From assembly GCF_016595235.1 (NCBI RefSeq), contig NZ_JAENHL010000008.1:1634624-1698623 (forward strand): 64,000 bases of DNA. The letters run 5' to 3'. This document shows positions 51,874 through 61,682 of this stretch, piece after piece. The DNA comes from Taklimakanibacter albus (GTDB lineage Bacteria > Pseudomonadota > Alphaproteobacteria > Rhizobiales > Aestuariivirgaceae). Under the pieces are notes generated by a model. That model saw nothing but the letters and a program-made list of their open reading frames with translations, did no database searches and had not been told where the DNA came from. A program made the position numbers and the translations under genes. How positions within the stretch are numbered: the first letter of the stretch is position 1; the number at the start of each line of letters is the position of its first letter.

Positions 51874-53055
51874 ATGATCACGCCTGTCCTGCCGACCTAT
51901 AAACGCGCCCCGCTCGCCTTCGATCGCGGCAAGGGCATGCGCGTCTATACCGAAGATGGGCGGGAGTTTCTCGATTTCGGCGCCGGCGTCGCGGTGACGA
52001 GCCTCGGCCACGCCCATCCGCGCCTCGTCGAGGCCTTGACCGAGCAGGCCAACAAGCTCTGGCATACGTCCAATCTCTATGTGATCCCGGGCCAGGAAAA
52101 GCTCGCCAAAAGGCTGACCGACGCCACTTTCGCCGACACCGTCTTCTTCACCAATTCGGGTGCGGAGGCGCTCGAATGCTCGATCAAGATGGCGCGCAAA
52201 TATCACGCGGCCAAGGGAAACCCTGAACGCTTTCACATCATTACGTTCGACGGCGCCTTCCATGGCCGCACCCTCGCCACCATCGCGGCGGGCGGCCAGG
52301 CGAAATATATCGAAGGCTTCGGCCCCAAGGTTGCCGGTTTCGACCAGGTTCCTTTCGGCGACGAGAAAGCCCTCCTCGAAGCGATCACGCCGGCGACCGC
52401 CGGCATCTTGATCGAGCCGATCCAGGGCGAAGGCGGCCTGCGCCCGGTTCCGCCTAAGATGCTGAAAAGGCTGCGCGAGATCTGCGACGAGCACGGTATC
52501 CTGCTGCTCCTCGATGAGGTGCAATGCGGCGTCGGGCGCACCGGCAAGCTTTTCGCCCATGAATGGGCGGGCGTCACCCCCGATATCATGGCGATCGCCA
52601 AGGGTATTGGCGGCGGCTTCCCGGTCGGCGCCTGCCTCGCCACCGAAAATGCGGCGCAAGGCATGACGGCCGGCACCCATGGCTCGACTTTCGGCGGCAA
52701 TCCGCTCGCCATGGCGGTCGCCAATGCGGTGCTCGATGTCGTGCTGGCCGACGGCTTCCTCGCCAATGTCCAGACGCGCGGCCTCAATTTCAAGCAGAAG
52801 CTCGCGGCGCTGAAGGACAGCCATCCCGATATCATCGAGGATATTCGTGGCGACGGCCTGATGATGGGCCTCAAGACCAAAGTGCCCAATACCGACCTGA
52901 TCGCGGCGGCCATCGACCAGCAGCTCCTCACCATCGCCGCCGGCGACAATGTAGTGCGCCTGCTGCCGCCGCTCATCGTCACCGATGAGGATCTCTCGGA
53001 AGCGGTGGCGAAGCTCGACCGGGCCTGCCAGTCCCTCACCTCCAAGCGCGGTTGA
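51874..53055 (+). CDS. argD: Acetylornithine aminotransferase (class III aminotransferase)
   Basis: A 393-residue PLP enzyme of arginine synthesis that converts N-acetylglutamate semialdehyde to N-acetylornithine. It has the PLP-binding [18 protein letters not shown], the [15 protein letters not shown] segment and the Schiff-base Lys243 in AKGIGGG. The adjacent argF, 11 bases downstream, supports argD over other class III transaminases. Confidence 0.93.
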   Translation: MITPVLPTYKRAPLAFDRGKGMRVYTEDGREFLDFGAGVAVTSLGHAHPRLVEALTEQANKLWHTSNLYVIPGQEKLAKRLTDATFADTVFFTNSGAEALECSIKMARKYHAAKGNPERFHIITFDGAFHGRTLATIAAGGQAKYIEGFGPKVAGFDQVPFGDEKALLEAITPATAGILIEPIQGEGGLRPVPPKMLKRLREICDEHGILLLLDEVQCGVGRTGKLFAHEWAGVTPDIMAIAKGIGGGFPVGACLATENAAQGMTAGTHGSTFGGNPLAMAVANAVLDVVLADGFLANVQTRGLNFKQKLAALKDSHPDIIEDIRGDGLMMGLKTKVPNTDLIAAAIDQQLLTIAAGDNVVRLLPPLIVTDEDLSEAVAKLDRACQSLTSKRG

Positions 53056-53066
53056 GGCGATCTCCG

Positions 53067-54002
53067 ATGGCTGGCGATATTCGTCATTTTCTCGATATTT
53101 CCGATTTTTCCGCCGCTGAGCTCAGGGCGATCCTCGATCGCTCGCAGGCGATGAAAAGCGCCCGCAAGGGCTGGCCGAAAGGCGCCGTCGAGCAAGGCGC
53201 TCCGCTCAAGGGCCGCGTGCTGGCAATGATCTTCCAGCAGCCTTCGACACGTACCCGCGTCTCCTTCGAAGTGGCAATGCGGCAATTGGGCGGCGAGGTG
53301 CTCGTCATCTCCGCCAATGACATGCAGCTCGGCCGCGGCGAGACGATCGCGGACACGGCACGCGTATTGTCGCGTTATGTCGACGGCATCATGATCCGCG
53401 CCAAGCAGCATGATCACCTTTTGGAGCTCGCCGAACATGCGAGCATTCCGGTCATCAACGGCCTCACCAATAAATCGCATCCCTGCCAGGTGATGGCCGA
53501 TATCATGACCTTCGAGGAGCATCGCGGTTCCATCGACCGGCATGCGGTCGCCTGGGTGGGCGACGGCAACAATGTCGCGACCTCTTGGATCCATGCGATG
53601 ACCAAGCTCGGCGGCGAATTGCGGCTCGGCTGCCCGACGGAACTCGCGCCTGATCCCGACGCGGTCGCCTGGGCCAGGCGTGAGGGCGGCAAGGTCAAGG
53701 TCACCACCTCGGCCGAGGAGGCGGTCAAGGATGTGTCCTGCGTGCTCGCCGATGTGTGGGTTTCCATGCACGACACCGACGCGGCGGCGCGCCACAATAT
53801 GCTGAAGCCCTATCAGGTGAACGACGCCTTGATGCGGCAAGCGCGGCCCGATGCGCTGTTCATGCATTGCCTGCCCGCCCATCGCGGCGAGGAGGTCACC
53901 GCCCAAGTCATGGATGGTCCGCAATCGGTGGTATTTGACGAAGCCGAGAACCGTCTCCATATCCAGAAAAGCATTCTACTCCGGTGCCTCGGCACGGAAT
54001 GA
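53067..54002 (+). CDS. argF: Ornithine carbamoyltransferase
   Basis: A 311-residue transferase forming citrulline from ornithine and carbamoyl phosphate. The carbamoyl-phosphate loop STRTR is at 60-64, HPCQVMAD follows, and the ornithine-binding [11 protein letters not shown] starts at His267. The ATG at 53067 is preferred over the TTG at 53052. It is directly downstream of argD. Confidence 0.95.
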   Translation: MAGDIRHFLDISDFSAAELRAILDRSQAMKSARKGWPKGAVEQGAPLKGRVLAMIFQQPSTRTRVSFEVAMRQLGGEVLVISANDMQLGRGETIADTARVLSRYVDGIMIRAKQHDHLLELAEHASIPVINGLTNKSHPCQVMADIMTFEEHRGSIDRHAVAWVGDGNNVATSWIHAMTKLGGELRLGCPTELAPDPDAVAWARREGGKVKVTTSAEEAVKDVSCVLADVWVSMHDTDAAARHNMLKPYQVNDALMRQARPDALFMHCLPAHRGEEVTAQVMDGPQSVVFDEAENRLHIQKSILLRCLGTE

Positions 54003-54068
54003 CGCCATAAATCATTTTTACTTGGCTTGGGCAAAGCTTCCCTGCCCCTGCGGAAACACGTGAACAGC

Positions 54069-55034
54069 ATGACCGATATGCCTGACAACATCGTGATGCC
54101 TTTTGAAATCAAGCCCTTGGGCGTGCGTGGACGCATCGTGCGCTTAGGCGCCGTGGTCGACGATATTCTGCATAAGCATGATTATCCGGCCCCGGTCTCG
54201 GCACTTCTCGCCGAAGCCGTGGCGCTCACCGCCATGCTCGGCGCGTCGCTCAAATTCGACGGCAAGTTCATCCTGCAGACCAACAGCGACGGGCCGGTCG
54301 ACCTCCTGGTCGCCGACTTCTCCTCGCCCAGCGGCATCCGCGGCTATGCACGCTTCGACGCCGACATGGTGGCGGCGCTCAAGGAGCCGACGCCGCAGGC
54401 GCTGCTCGGCAAGGGCCATCTCGCCATGACCATCGACCAGGGCCAGGGCATGGAACGTTATCAGGGCATCGTGGCCTTGGGCGGCGTGTCGCTGACCGAG
54501 GCGGCGCTCGGCTATTTCCAGCAGTCCGAGCAGATCCCGACCAGGCTCCGGCTCGCGGCCGGAGCGCTGGCGCAGCGCGGCCTCAGGCCCGAGGCCTGGC
54601 GGGCCGGCGCCATCATGGTGCAGCATTTGCCGCGCGATGGCGGCATCAGCCCGCAGCCCTTCGATTCCGGCGATGCGCCGGAGGGCTCGAAAGAAGAAGT
54701 GACCGAAGACGATCACTGGGTGAAAGCGCGCCTGCTCCTCGACACGGTCGAGGATCATGAGCTGCTCGACCCGATGCTGACGCCCGAGGAGCTGCTTTAC
54801 CGGCTCTATCACGAAGACGGGGTTACGGTTTATCCGGCGGTGACGCTGGAGCGCCACTGCACCTGCTCGCGCGACAAGGTCGGCGACCTGCTCAAGAGCT
54901 TCTCAGATGACGACCGCGCCCATATGAATAGCAATGGCGTGATCGATGTCACCTGCGAGTTCTGCTCTACGCATTACCAGTTCGCGCCGGAGGAAGTTGA
55001 GCCGGCGCCCGAGGCGCGGGCGCAGGCCCAGTAG
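54069..55034 (+). CDS. hslO: Redox-regulated chaperone Hsp33
   Basis: A 321-residue heat-shock chaperone activated by oxidation. The C-terminal zinc centre is intact: CTCSRDKV and CEFCSTHYQ supply the four Cys. N-terminal domain segments include TIDQGQGMERYQGIV. The argD-argF-hslO order is common in rhizobia. Its last 68 bases overlap the 3' end of the convergent YccF gene. Confidence 0.94.
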   Translation: MTDMPDNIVMPFEIKPLGVRGRIVRLGAVVDDILHKHDYPAPVSALLAEAVALTAMLGASLKFDGKFILQTNSDGPVDLLVADFSSPSGIRGYARFDADMVAALKEPTPQALLGKGHLAMTIDQGQGMERYQGIVALGGVSLTEAALGYFQQSEQIPTRLRLAAGALAQRGLRPEAWRAGAIMVQHLPRDGGISPQPFDSGDAPEGSKEEVTEDDHWVKARLLLDTVEDHELLDPMLTPEELLYRLYHEDGVTVYPAVTLERHCTCSRDKVGDLLKSFSDDDRAHMNSNGVIDVTCEFCSTHYQFAPEEVEPAPEARAQAQ

Positions 55035-55455
55035 CATTGCCGCGGGCGCGGTCGATCGTGTCGTAATCGACCACCGTCTTGCCGACCGGCAGCAGCGAAG
55101 CGACCGCGAGCTTCAGATGCTGCAGGGCGAAAGGTATGCCGATGATGGTGATGCCGAGCGCCACGGCGGCAGTGATGTGCCACACCGCCAGCCACCAGCC
55201 GCACAACACGAACCAGATGATGTTGCCGACGAGTCCTAGCGCGCCGGTGCCGAGATCGTCCTGGCCGGTGAGCTCCTTGCGGGAGATCACGTCGCGCCCG
55301 AACGGCCAGAAGGAAAACATCGCCAAATTGAAGCAGGAGCGCACGAAAGGGATCCCGATGATGGAAAGCGCCATCAGCACGGTGGCCAACAGCCAGCCGA
55401 GGCCGGAGAAAAATCCGCCCAGGATGAACCAGAGGATGTTGAGCAGCAGGGCCAT
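54967..55455 (-). CDS. YccF-domain inner-membrane protein
   Basis: A 162-residue membrane protein with two YccF domains: LLNILWFILGGFFSGLGWLL near the start and NIIWFVLCGWWLAVWHITAA near residue 77, each with further hydrophobic segments and an IIGIPF motif. The function of the family is unknown. The start at 55455 follows GAGG. The C-terminal proline-rich tail is encoded antisense to hslO. Confidence 0.87.
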   Translation of the reverse strand: MALLLNILWFILGGFFSGLGWLLATVLMALSIIGIPFVRSCFNLAMFSFWPFGRDVISRKELTGQDDLGTGALGLVGNIIWFVLCGWWLAVWHITAAVALGITIIGIPFALQHLKLAVASLLPVGKTVVDYDTIDRARGNATGPAPAPRAPAQLPPARTGNA

Positions 55456-55530
55456 GCCGGCCTCATATTGCAAAAGTCAGCCGTAAATATGGTGATGGCC
55501 GGCGTCCCACGCAACCGCCGAAAAAACTCC

Positions 55531-55630
55531 GTCATCCCGGCGAAAGCCGGGACCCATTAAATTCCTTCCACGCGAGGACCGATGCCCAGATTACGCTTAT
55601 TCAATGGATCCCGACTTTCGTCGGGATAAC
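55531..55630. repeat. Second copy of the 100-base REP-like element
   Basis: The left arm starts GTCATCCCGGCGAAAGCCGG (55531-55555) and the right arm (55606-55630) is its reverse complement with four differences in 25. It has the same total length and arm length as the copy at 37543 but a different interior. It lies between argE and the YccF gene. Confidence 0.8.
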
Positions 55631-55657
55631 GGAATGGGAGAATTGATCGCGATTGAA

Positions 55658-56818
55658 TCAATTCACACAATGCTGGATGAGCTTGCGCATGAAGGTCTCG
55701 CATTTCTCCATCTCGGAGATGGCGATGAACTCATCCGGCTTGTGCGCCTGCTCGATCGAGCCCGGGCCGCAGATGATGGCGGGGATGCCGATCTCCTGGA
55801 AGAGGCCCGCTTCGGTGCAATAGGAGACGGCCTCCGTACCATTGGCCTCGGCCAGATGCAGCGCCAGATTTTCGGCGGGTGAATCGGGCTCGGGGCGCAG
55901 GCCCGGCACGACATTGGTGCGGTCGGTGCGCACGCCGGTCTCGGGCGACACCTCATGCATCGCGGGCTCGAGCGTCCTGGCGAAAGCGTTGAAGCGCGTC
56001 GGCACTTCGTCCGGATCGGAGCCCGGCAGAAGCCGCGTCTCCCATTTGAAGGCGCAGCGGCGTGGAATGATGTTCTTGGCGGTGCCGCCCTCGATGAGCC
56101 CGACATGCACGGTCGTATAGGGTGGGTTGAACCGGCCCGACGGATCGCCGCGCTCGCGCATGTCACTGGCGATGCGGCCGATCTCGGAAAGGAGCTCACC
56201 CGCCACCAGGATGGAATTGACGCCCAGATGCGTGCAGCTCGAATGCGCCTCGAGGCCGGTCACTTCAGTTGCGAAAGTATGGGCGCCCTTATGGGCGTTC
56301 ACCACCTTCATCAAAGTCGGCTCGCCGACGATGACGGCCTTGGGCTTGGGCAGATGCTCTTTGATATAGGCGACGAGCGGACGCACGCCGATGCAGCCCA
56401 CTTCCTCGTCACAGGACAGCGCCAGATGGATCGGCGTCTTGAGCTTCGCCGCCTTGAAGTCCGGCACCAGCGCCAGAGCGGTGGCGAGGAAACCCTTCAT
56501 GTCGCAGGTGCCGCGGCCATAAAGGAGGCCATCCTTCTCGGTCAGCTCGAAGGGATTGGTCGCCCAGGGCTGGCCGTCGACCGGCACCACATCGGTATGG
56601 CCCGACAGCACGATGCCGCCCTGGTCCTCAGGCCCGATCGTGGCATAGAGATTGGTCTTCTTGCCGGCCTCGAAATCGACGCGCAGGCTCTTGATGCCCC
56701 AGTCGGCGAGATAGGCCTCGACGAAATCGATCAGCGGCAGGTTGCCGTCACGGCTCGTGGTGTCGAAAGCGATGAGGCGAGCCAGCATGTCGCGTGGCGT
56801 GAAACGGGTTCCAGTCAT
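55658..56818 (-). CDS. argE: Acetylornithine deacetylase
   Basis: A 386-residue M20-family zinc amidohydrolase that releases ornithine from N-acetylornithine. Metal motifs: LSGHTDVVPVDGQPW, the catalytic and bridging acids in LSCDEEVGCIGV, and the terminal CGPGSIEQAHKPDEF. It is the ArgE type by length and by the terminal motif. It lies away from argD-argF but in the same window. It is six bases downstream of apaG. Confidence 0.92.
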   Translation of the reverse strand: MTGTRFTPRDMLARLIAFDTTSRDGNLPLIDFVEAYLADWGIKSLRVDFEAGKKTNLYATIGPEDQGGIVLSGHTDVVPVDGQPWATNPFELTEKDGLLYGRGTCDMKGFLATALALVPDFKAAKLKTPIHLALSCDEEVGCIGVRPLVAYIKEHLPKPKAVIVGEPTLMKVVNAHKGAHTFATEVTGLEAHSSCTHLGVNSILVAGELLSEIGRIASDMRERGDPSGRFNPPYTTVHVGLIEGGTAKNIIPRRCAFKWETRLLPGSDPDEVPTRFNAFARTLEPAMHEVSPETGVRTDRTNVVPGLRPEPDSPAENLALHLAEANGTEAVSYCTEAGLFQEIGIPAIICGPGSIEQAHKPDEFIAISEMEKCETFMRKLIQHCVN

Positions 56819-56824
56819 GGGAAA

Positions 56825-57217
56825 TCAGTTGATCTGCCGGTGGGATTGCGGGGAATCGAGTGAAAAGGCGGGAATGTCGACATCGAAGAGTTCGCCGCCC
56901 GACGTCTCCATCTGGTAGGTCCCGAGCATGATGCCGGACGGCGTCGCGAGCGGGACGCCGGAGGTATATTCGAAGCTTTCGCCGGGCGCCAGGGTGGGCT
57001 GCTCGCCGACGACACCCTCGCCTTTCACCTCCTCGCGCCGGCCGCGGTCGTCGGTGATCTGCCAGTGGCGGCTGCGCAAGGTGACGATTTCCAGGCCCTG
57101 GTTCGCGATGGTGATCGTATAGGCCCAGACGAAATGATCATCATCGGGCCGCGACTGGCTCTGCAAGTACCGCGGCTGGACGACAACTCTTATATTACGT
57201 GTAATTCGTTCATACAT
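56825..57217 (-). CDS. apaG: ApaG protein (Co2+/Mg2+ efflux-associated)
   Basis: A 130-residue single-domain protein of fibronectin-III-like fold. The glycine motif [19 protein letters not shown] and the segment YTITIANQG are typical of ApaG. The biochemical role of ApaG is not settled. It is followed closely by argE in the same direction. Confidence 0.94.
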   Translation of the reverse strand: MYERITRNIRVVVQPRYLQSQSRPDDDHFVWAYTITIANQGLEIVTLRSRHWQITDDRGRREEVKGEGVVGEQPTLAPGESFEYTSGVPLATPSGIMLGTYQMETSGGELFDVDIPAFSLDSPQSHRQIN

Positions 57218-57262
57218 GGCGCCACTTTAGACGAAGCGGCAGAGTTTTGCACGGCCTCGGGT

Positions 57263-58153
57263 TCAGCTTTTGACGGCCGATACCGCGCCATCGGCCAGGC
57301 AGATCTCGGATATGCGCAGATCCTCCCTGGAGATGCGGGAGGGGAATCGCTCCCCGAGCCGCGCCTCGTGGACGGGGATGATGCGCCGGGCCTCGTGGCC
57401 CACGAGCTTCATCATCGCCGCCATGGCGATAATGATATTGGTATAGCTGCCGACGGTCTGCGCGCCCGGATTGTACATCGTCTCGACATCGATCAGGCTC
57501 CCGTCCCTTTCGATATTGTCGAACTGAACCACCAGATCGCCGGCCAGCACCCAGACATCCTGCGAAACCTTCGCTCCGTCATTGCGCACCGCGACCCACA
57601 TGGAGCCATAGGTGTGGCTGTCGCGGGCGAGATGCAGGTCGACGCCCGGAATGACGTCTTCCCAGCAGCCATCGACCCATTTCAACCGGCCAACCGCCGA
57701 CAGCTCGGCGGCGTGAAGGATGCTCGCCGGGTCGAGCGAAGCCGTCATCCAGCGCATGCGGTCGGGAAGCGAGAGCACCCAGCTCCAGCGCTCGATCTCC
57801 TCGCGCTGGATATAAAATGTGGCATTGGGGAAATCCTCGACATTGCCAAAATGATCGAAATGCGCATGGGTGATGAAGACCGTGTCGACATCTTCGGGCG
57901 CAATACCGCATTCAGACAGCACGGTGCGCGGCGGGCGCCAGTTTTCGATGCCGTATTTTTCGGCAAGGTACTTGCCGTGATCCTTGTGCGAATAGCCGAC
58001 ATCGACGAGGGCCACATGCCCGCGCCCACGCAAGAGGATATAGGAATAGGGCAGCGTCACACGGACTTCCTCGAAGGCGCCATAGACAAGAGCGGCTTTC
58101 GGGTAGTTGCGCGTGCGCGCATATTCGAGCACATGAATCGAATAATCGGCCAT
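57263..58153 (-). CDS. MBL-fold hydrolase resembling N-acyl homoserine lactonases
   Basis: A 296-residue metallo-beta-lactamase-fold enzyme without a signal peptide. The zinc motif THAHFDHFGN gives His96, His98, Asp100 and His101. The later ligands are plausible in RDSHTYGSMWVAV and AGDLV, and IIPVHE ends the active site. Overall layout resembles AHL-lactonase-like proteins of the AiiA/AttM group, but identity is not judged here, so other lactones or esters are possible. Single gene, 12 bases before a hypothetical gene in the same direction. Confidence 0.85.
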   Translation of the reverse strand: MADYSIHVLEYARTRNYPKAALVYGAFEEVRVTLPYSYILLRGRGHVALVDVGYSHKDHGKYLAEKYGIENWRPPRTVLSECGIAPEDVDTVFITHAHFDHFGNVEDFPNATFYIQREEIERWSWVLSLPDRMRWMTASLDPASILHAAELSAVGRLKWVDGCWEDVIPGVDLHLARDSHTYGSMWVAVRNDGAKVSQDVWVLAGDLVVQFDNIERDGSLIDVETMYNPGAQTVGSYTNIIIAMAAMMKLVGHEARRIIPVHEARLGERFPSRISREDLRISEICLADGAVSAVKS

Positions 58154-58165
58154 TGCGTTGGACTC

Positions 58166-58609
58166 CTATCGCACGCAGCTGCAACAAGCTCGCCTGAGAT
58201 CTGCGAGGGAGAGACCAGCCTCCGGCAGCGCCGCCAGCCGCAGCAGCTCATGGGCGCTGCGCACCAATCGGATCAGGCGCGCGAAGGCGGCAGCGTCCAT
58301 TCGGCCGCGCCGCAGTCGCTTCAACACTTGGCTCAGACGATCCATCGCCTGGCTGAGCATCCAATGGTGACGGCCCACCGCGGCCGGCACCGGCAACGCG
58401 GCGAGCGCCGTTTCGGTCTCTTGCGCCAGCGTCCGCGCCGCGGCCGCACCGGTGTAACTGAGCCTGCGATCGTCCGACAACAGGAGCAGTAAGGATACCT
58501 GGCTCACCAGCCTGGTCAGCGCGCCATAGACCGGACCCGTCGCAGCGAGATAACGTGCGATGGCGTCGCCCGGATGCGGATCGTGGCGGGCGGCGCTCGC
58601 ATCGGGCAT
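58166..58609 (-). CDS. Hypothetical protein
   Basis: A 147-residue protein I do not recognise, mostly helical with one hydrophobic stretch (LTRLVSQVSLLLLLSDD near residue 32-48) that is probably buried in a helix. The C-terminus ends in a Cys-rich CCSCVR. GGAG lies seven bases upstream of the ATG. It sits between the class II aldolase homologue and the MBL hydrolase, all in the same direction, so it may belong to that unit. It could also be a spurious frame in GC-rich sequence. Confidence 0.5.
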   Translation of the reverse strand: MPDASAARHDPHPGDAIARYLAATGPVYGALTRLVSQVSLLLLLSDDRRLSYTGAAAARTLAQETETALAALPVPAAVGRHHWMLSQAMDRLSQVLKRLRRGRMDAAAFARLIRLVRSAHELLRLAALPEAGLSLADLRRACCSCVR

Positions 58610-58644
58610 GTCCCAGCTCCGGCAGCCGGAGGCATGTATGTTCC

Positions 58645-59412
58645 TCAATTGCGATAGTCGGGCTGGGTGCGCTCGAGCATGCGGATGAGGCCCGGCCATT
58701 CGGTTTCGCCATTGTAGTTGTAATCCGGCGAGGTCTTCATTTCGTCCTGGTAGCGGGCAACCCGCTGCGGGTCGATCATATGAAGCTTGCGGCCCATCGA
58801 CATCGTCTTGATCTGGGCGGAACATGTCTGGCGCAGGAAATAGGCCCGGAAGAAAGCGGCGGCGGCCGTGTCTCCCATGACGTAGTACCCGTGATTGCGG
58901 GTGATCAGGATCTGCCGGTCGGCGAGCTTCTGTACGAAATGCCGGGCATAGTCCTCATCTTCCTCAAAGGTGTATTCGATATAGTCGAGGATATTCCCCA
59001 GATAGATGGCCGGCTGATTGAGCGGCAGCAGCCCGTCTTCGATCGAGCCGACAGCCATGACTTCTTCGTCATGACCGTGAATGAAAAAATTAATGTCCGG
59101 GCGGTGCCCGAAGATCCATTTGCACAGATTGACGGCGCCGTCATTCAGCCAGGGCGCGCCAACATCGACCGGCTTGCCGTTCTTGTCGATCTTGACCAGA
59201 TCGCTCGCCTTCATCTCCTCCCAGAACAATCCATAGGGATGGGTGAGATAATGATCAGGCTCGCCGGCAACCCGAGCGCCGATCGCGCCATTCGCCAGAT
59301 CGGTCATGCCGTATTTCGCGGTGATGCGATAGAGCGCCGCCAGATGGACACGGGCTTCCCACTCCTCCTTGCTGCATGCGGTCGGGGTTGTTTGTTCTCG
59401 AGTTGCCAGCAT
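58645..59412 (-). CDS. Class II aldolase/adducin-family protein
   Basis: A 255-residue protein of the class II aldolase superfamily. The three zinc ligands are present: HGH at 112-114 and His174 in TRNHGYYVMG. The catalytic Glu of FucA (SSEW) is replaced by a WLNDGAVN segment at 88-95, so normal aldol chemistry may be lost or altered. GGAG precedes the ATG. It is divergent from a GlxA-type regulator 119 bases away, which probably controls it. Confidence 0.85.
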   Translation of the reverse strand: MLATREQTTPTACSKEEWEARVHLAALYRITAKYGMTDLANGAIGARVAGEPDHYLTHPYGLFWEEMKASDLVKIDKNGKPVDVGAPWLNDGAVNLCKWIFGHRPDINFFIHGHDEEVMAVGSIEDGLLPLNQPAIYLGNILDYIEYTFEEDEDYARHFVQKLADRQILITRNHGYYVMGDTAAAAFFRAYFLRQTCSAQIKTMSMGRKLHMIDPQRVARYQDEMKTSPDYNYNGETEWPGLIRMLERTQPDYRN

Positions 59413-59531
59413 GTCCGTCGCTCCTGTGATGCGGCCTGTCCTGCGGCGCATTATGCATTGACGAGTCATGCTCCGATGTGCCGAGATTATCGCGAACTGG
59501 CGCGACCTGATCACTAAACGAGGATTCCAGC

Positions 59532-60482
59532 TTGCCTGTATCTGCCGTCACGGTTGCGATCGTCCTGGCTCAGCGCTTCCCGCTCCTGTCATTGGCCGCA
59601 TGTCTCGAGAGCCTTCGTGTCGCCGACCGTGAGCACGGCCAGGCCTGTTTCATCCGCAAGATATTGACCCCCGACGATGCTCCCGTCTCCTCCTCCAGCG
59701 GCGTTCCCATCGCCCCGGACATCGCGCTGGCCGACATGCCCTTCGCGCCGGTGATCATCGTTCTGTCCTCCTACAAGCCCGAAGAGGCGTGCAAGCCGGC
59801 GCTTCTCGGCTGGCTGCGCAAACACTATCGCCAGGGCGCCGTCATCGGCTGTGTGGACACCGCATCCTACATACTGGCCAAGGCCAGGATCCTCGGCGCG
59901 CACAAGGTTTCGGTCCATCGCGAGAGCATCTCCGCCTATCGCGAGCTCCTGGCGGATTCGGTGCTTCTGGATCAGCTGTTTTCGAGCGACGACAGAATCG
60001 TCTCCAGCGCCGGCGGCATCGCGACCATGGACATGATGCTGGGCCTGATCAAACGCTTCCACGGCACCCCCCTGGCCGACCGCGTCGCCCATGTGCTGAA
60101 CTACCGGCCGCTCGCCGCCGACGCGAAGTCCGCCGAGACGTCTCCCGACGGCATGGTCGCCCGCGTCGAGCGGCGCCTGGCGCGTTTGATCGAGCTCATG
60201 CAGGCTAATATCGAGCAACCTGCCGATGTCGCCGCCCTCTGCACCATGGCGGAGATACCGCCCGCCACCGCCAATCGTTTGTTCCAACGACACTTCCGGA
60301 CGTCGCCGAGCCGCTATTATACGAGGCTGCGGCTGGAGCGCGCGCACTGGCTTCTCGGCAACAGTCCTTTGCCGGTCGCCGAGATCGCGGCCAAAGTCGG
60401 TTTCGCCGGCGCCTCCGCCTTCACCCGGGCCTATCGCCGTCAGTTCGGCAAGACGCCGTCGAAGATCCGGCAGGCAGGATGA
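59532..60482 (+). CDS. GlxA-type AraC regulator (DJ-1/PfpI domain)
   Basis: A 316-residue regulator. The N-terminal DJ-1/PfpI-like domain (VTVAIVLAQRFPLLSLAACL, GAVIGCVDTASYILAKA) is followed by a C-terminal AraC double HTH (CTMAEIPPATANRLFQRHF and VAEIAAKVGFAGASAFTRAY). It starts with TTG, with GAGG upstream; no ATG is available. GlxA-type regulators usually control amine or choline degradation genes. Divergent from the class II aldolase homologue. Confidence 0.88.
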   Translation: MPVSAVTVAIVLAQRFPLLSLAACLESLRVADREHGQACFIRKILTPDDAPVSSSSGVPIAPDIALADMPFAPVIIVLSSYKPEEACKPALLGWLRKHYRQGAVIGCVDTASYILAKARILGAHKVSVHRESISAYRELLADSVLLDQLFSSDDRIVSSAGGIATMDMMLGLIKRFHGTPLADRVAHVLNYRPLAADAKSAETSPDGMVARVERRLARLIELMQANIEQPADVAALCTMAEIPPATANRLFQRHFRTSPSRYYTRLRLERAHWLLGNSPLPVAEIAAKVGFAGASAFTRAYRRQFGKTPSKIRQAG

Positions 60483-60551
60483 CCCAGCGGAGGTTTTCCA
60501 CTGGCGCCAGATTGCGCTTGCCTAATGCTCGATTAGCCTCTCAATAGCGCC

Positions 60552-61676
60552 ATGCCGCAGCCCAACACCAAGCTTTCCGCCCTCGAAATGCCGCGCGGGA
60601 TACTCCCCGCGATGACGCTCGCCGATTTTTGCGAAAAAGGCTTCATCCGGACCGGCCGGCCGCTGGCCCCGGGACAGATCCAGCCGGCGAGCCTCGATCT
60701 CAGGCTCGGCGAATGGGCCTATCGGGTGCGCGCCTCTTTCCTGCCCGGTCCCGGCAAAAAGGTGGCCGAGCGCCTCGAAACCCTGCAGCTCCATAAATTC
60801 TCGCTGGCGCAAGGGGCCGTCTTCGAAGCCGGTTGCGTCTATATCGTGCCGCTGCTCGAAACCCTGGCGCTGCCATCCCGCATCTCGGCGGCGGCGAACC
60901 CCAAGAGCTCGACCGGGCGGCTCGACATCTTCACCCGCGTCATTGCCGATGATGCGCGCGAATTCGACAAGATCCCGGAGGGCTATGAAGGCCCGCTCTA
61001 TGCCGAGATCTCGCCCAGGAGCTTTTCCATCCTGGCGCGCACCGGCTCGCGCCTGTCGCAGATCCGCTTCCGCTCCGGCCCGCCGCTCGCCTCCGACGAG
61101 ATCATCGCGCTCCTGCATGAAAGCGAGGCGCTGATCTCGTCCGCCGACGCCAATATCGATAACGGCCTGGCGCTGTCGGTCGACCTGTCGCCGCAGCCAC
61201 CCGGCCACCCGGTGGGCTTCCGCGCCAAACGCCATTCGGGCCTTGTCGATGTCGACAAGGTGGGCGTCCTCGAGGTGCTCGATTACTGGGAGCCGATCTG
61301 GCAGAAGGGCTCGCTCATTCTCGATCCCGACCAGTTCTACATTCTCGCCTCGAAGGAAGCGGTGCGCGTGCCGCCGACCCATGCGGCCGAGATGGTGCCG
61401 TTCAACCCGCTGGTCGGCGAGTTCCGCGTCCATTATGCCGGCTTCTTCGATCCGGGCTTCGGCCATCAGTCGGGCGGCGGCGAAGGTTCGCGCGCCGTGC
61501 TCGAAGTGCGCTCGCATGAAGTGCCCTTCATTCTGGAAGATGGCCAGATCATCGGCCGGCTCATCTACGAGCCTCTGACCCAGATCCCGAACCAGGTCTA
61601 TGGCCAGGGCATCGGCTCCAACTATCAGCGCCAGGGCCTCAAGCTGTCGAAGCACTTCAAGCCGTTTGTGCCGTAA
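60552..61676 (+). CDS. dcd: 2'-deoxycytidine 5'-triphosphate deaminase (long alphaproteobacterial type)
   Basis: A 374-residue protein, about twice the usual Dcd length, as in the alphaproteobacterial DCD family (two dUTPase-like domains). Visible motifs include LASLDLRLG-like IQPASLDLRLGEWAYRVRA, NPKSSTGRLDIFTRV and YAEISPRSFSILARTGSRLS. It makes dUTP for thymidylate synthesis. It converges with the WD40 gene six bases downstream. Confidence 0.88.
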   Translation: MPQPNTKLSALEMPRGILPAMTLADFCEKGFIRTGRPLAPGQIQPASLDLRLGEWAYRVRASFLPGPGKKVAERLETLQLHKFSLAQGAVFEAGCVYIVPLLETLALPSRISAAANPKSSTGRLDIFTRVIADDAREFDKIPEGYEGPLYAEISPRSFSILARTGSRLSQIRFRSGPPLASDEIIALLHESEALISSADANIDNGLALSVDLSPQPPGHPVGFRAKRHSGLVDVDKVGVLEVLDYWEPIWQKGSLILDPDQFYILASKEAVRVPPTHAAEMVPFNPLVGEFRVHYAGFFDPGFGHQSGGGEGSRAVLEVRSHEVPFILEDGQIIGRLIYEPLTQIPNQVYGQGIGSNYQRQGLKLSKHFKPFVP

Positions 61677-61682
61677 GCCCGC

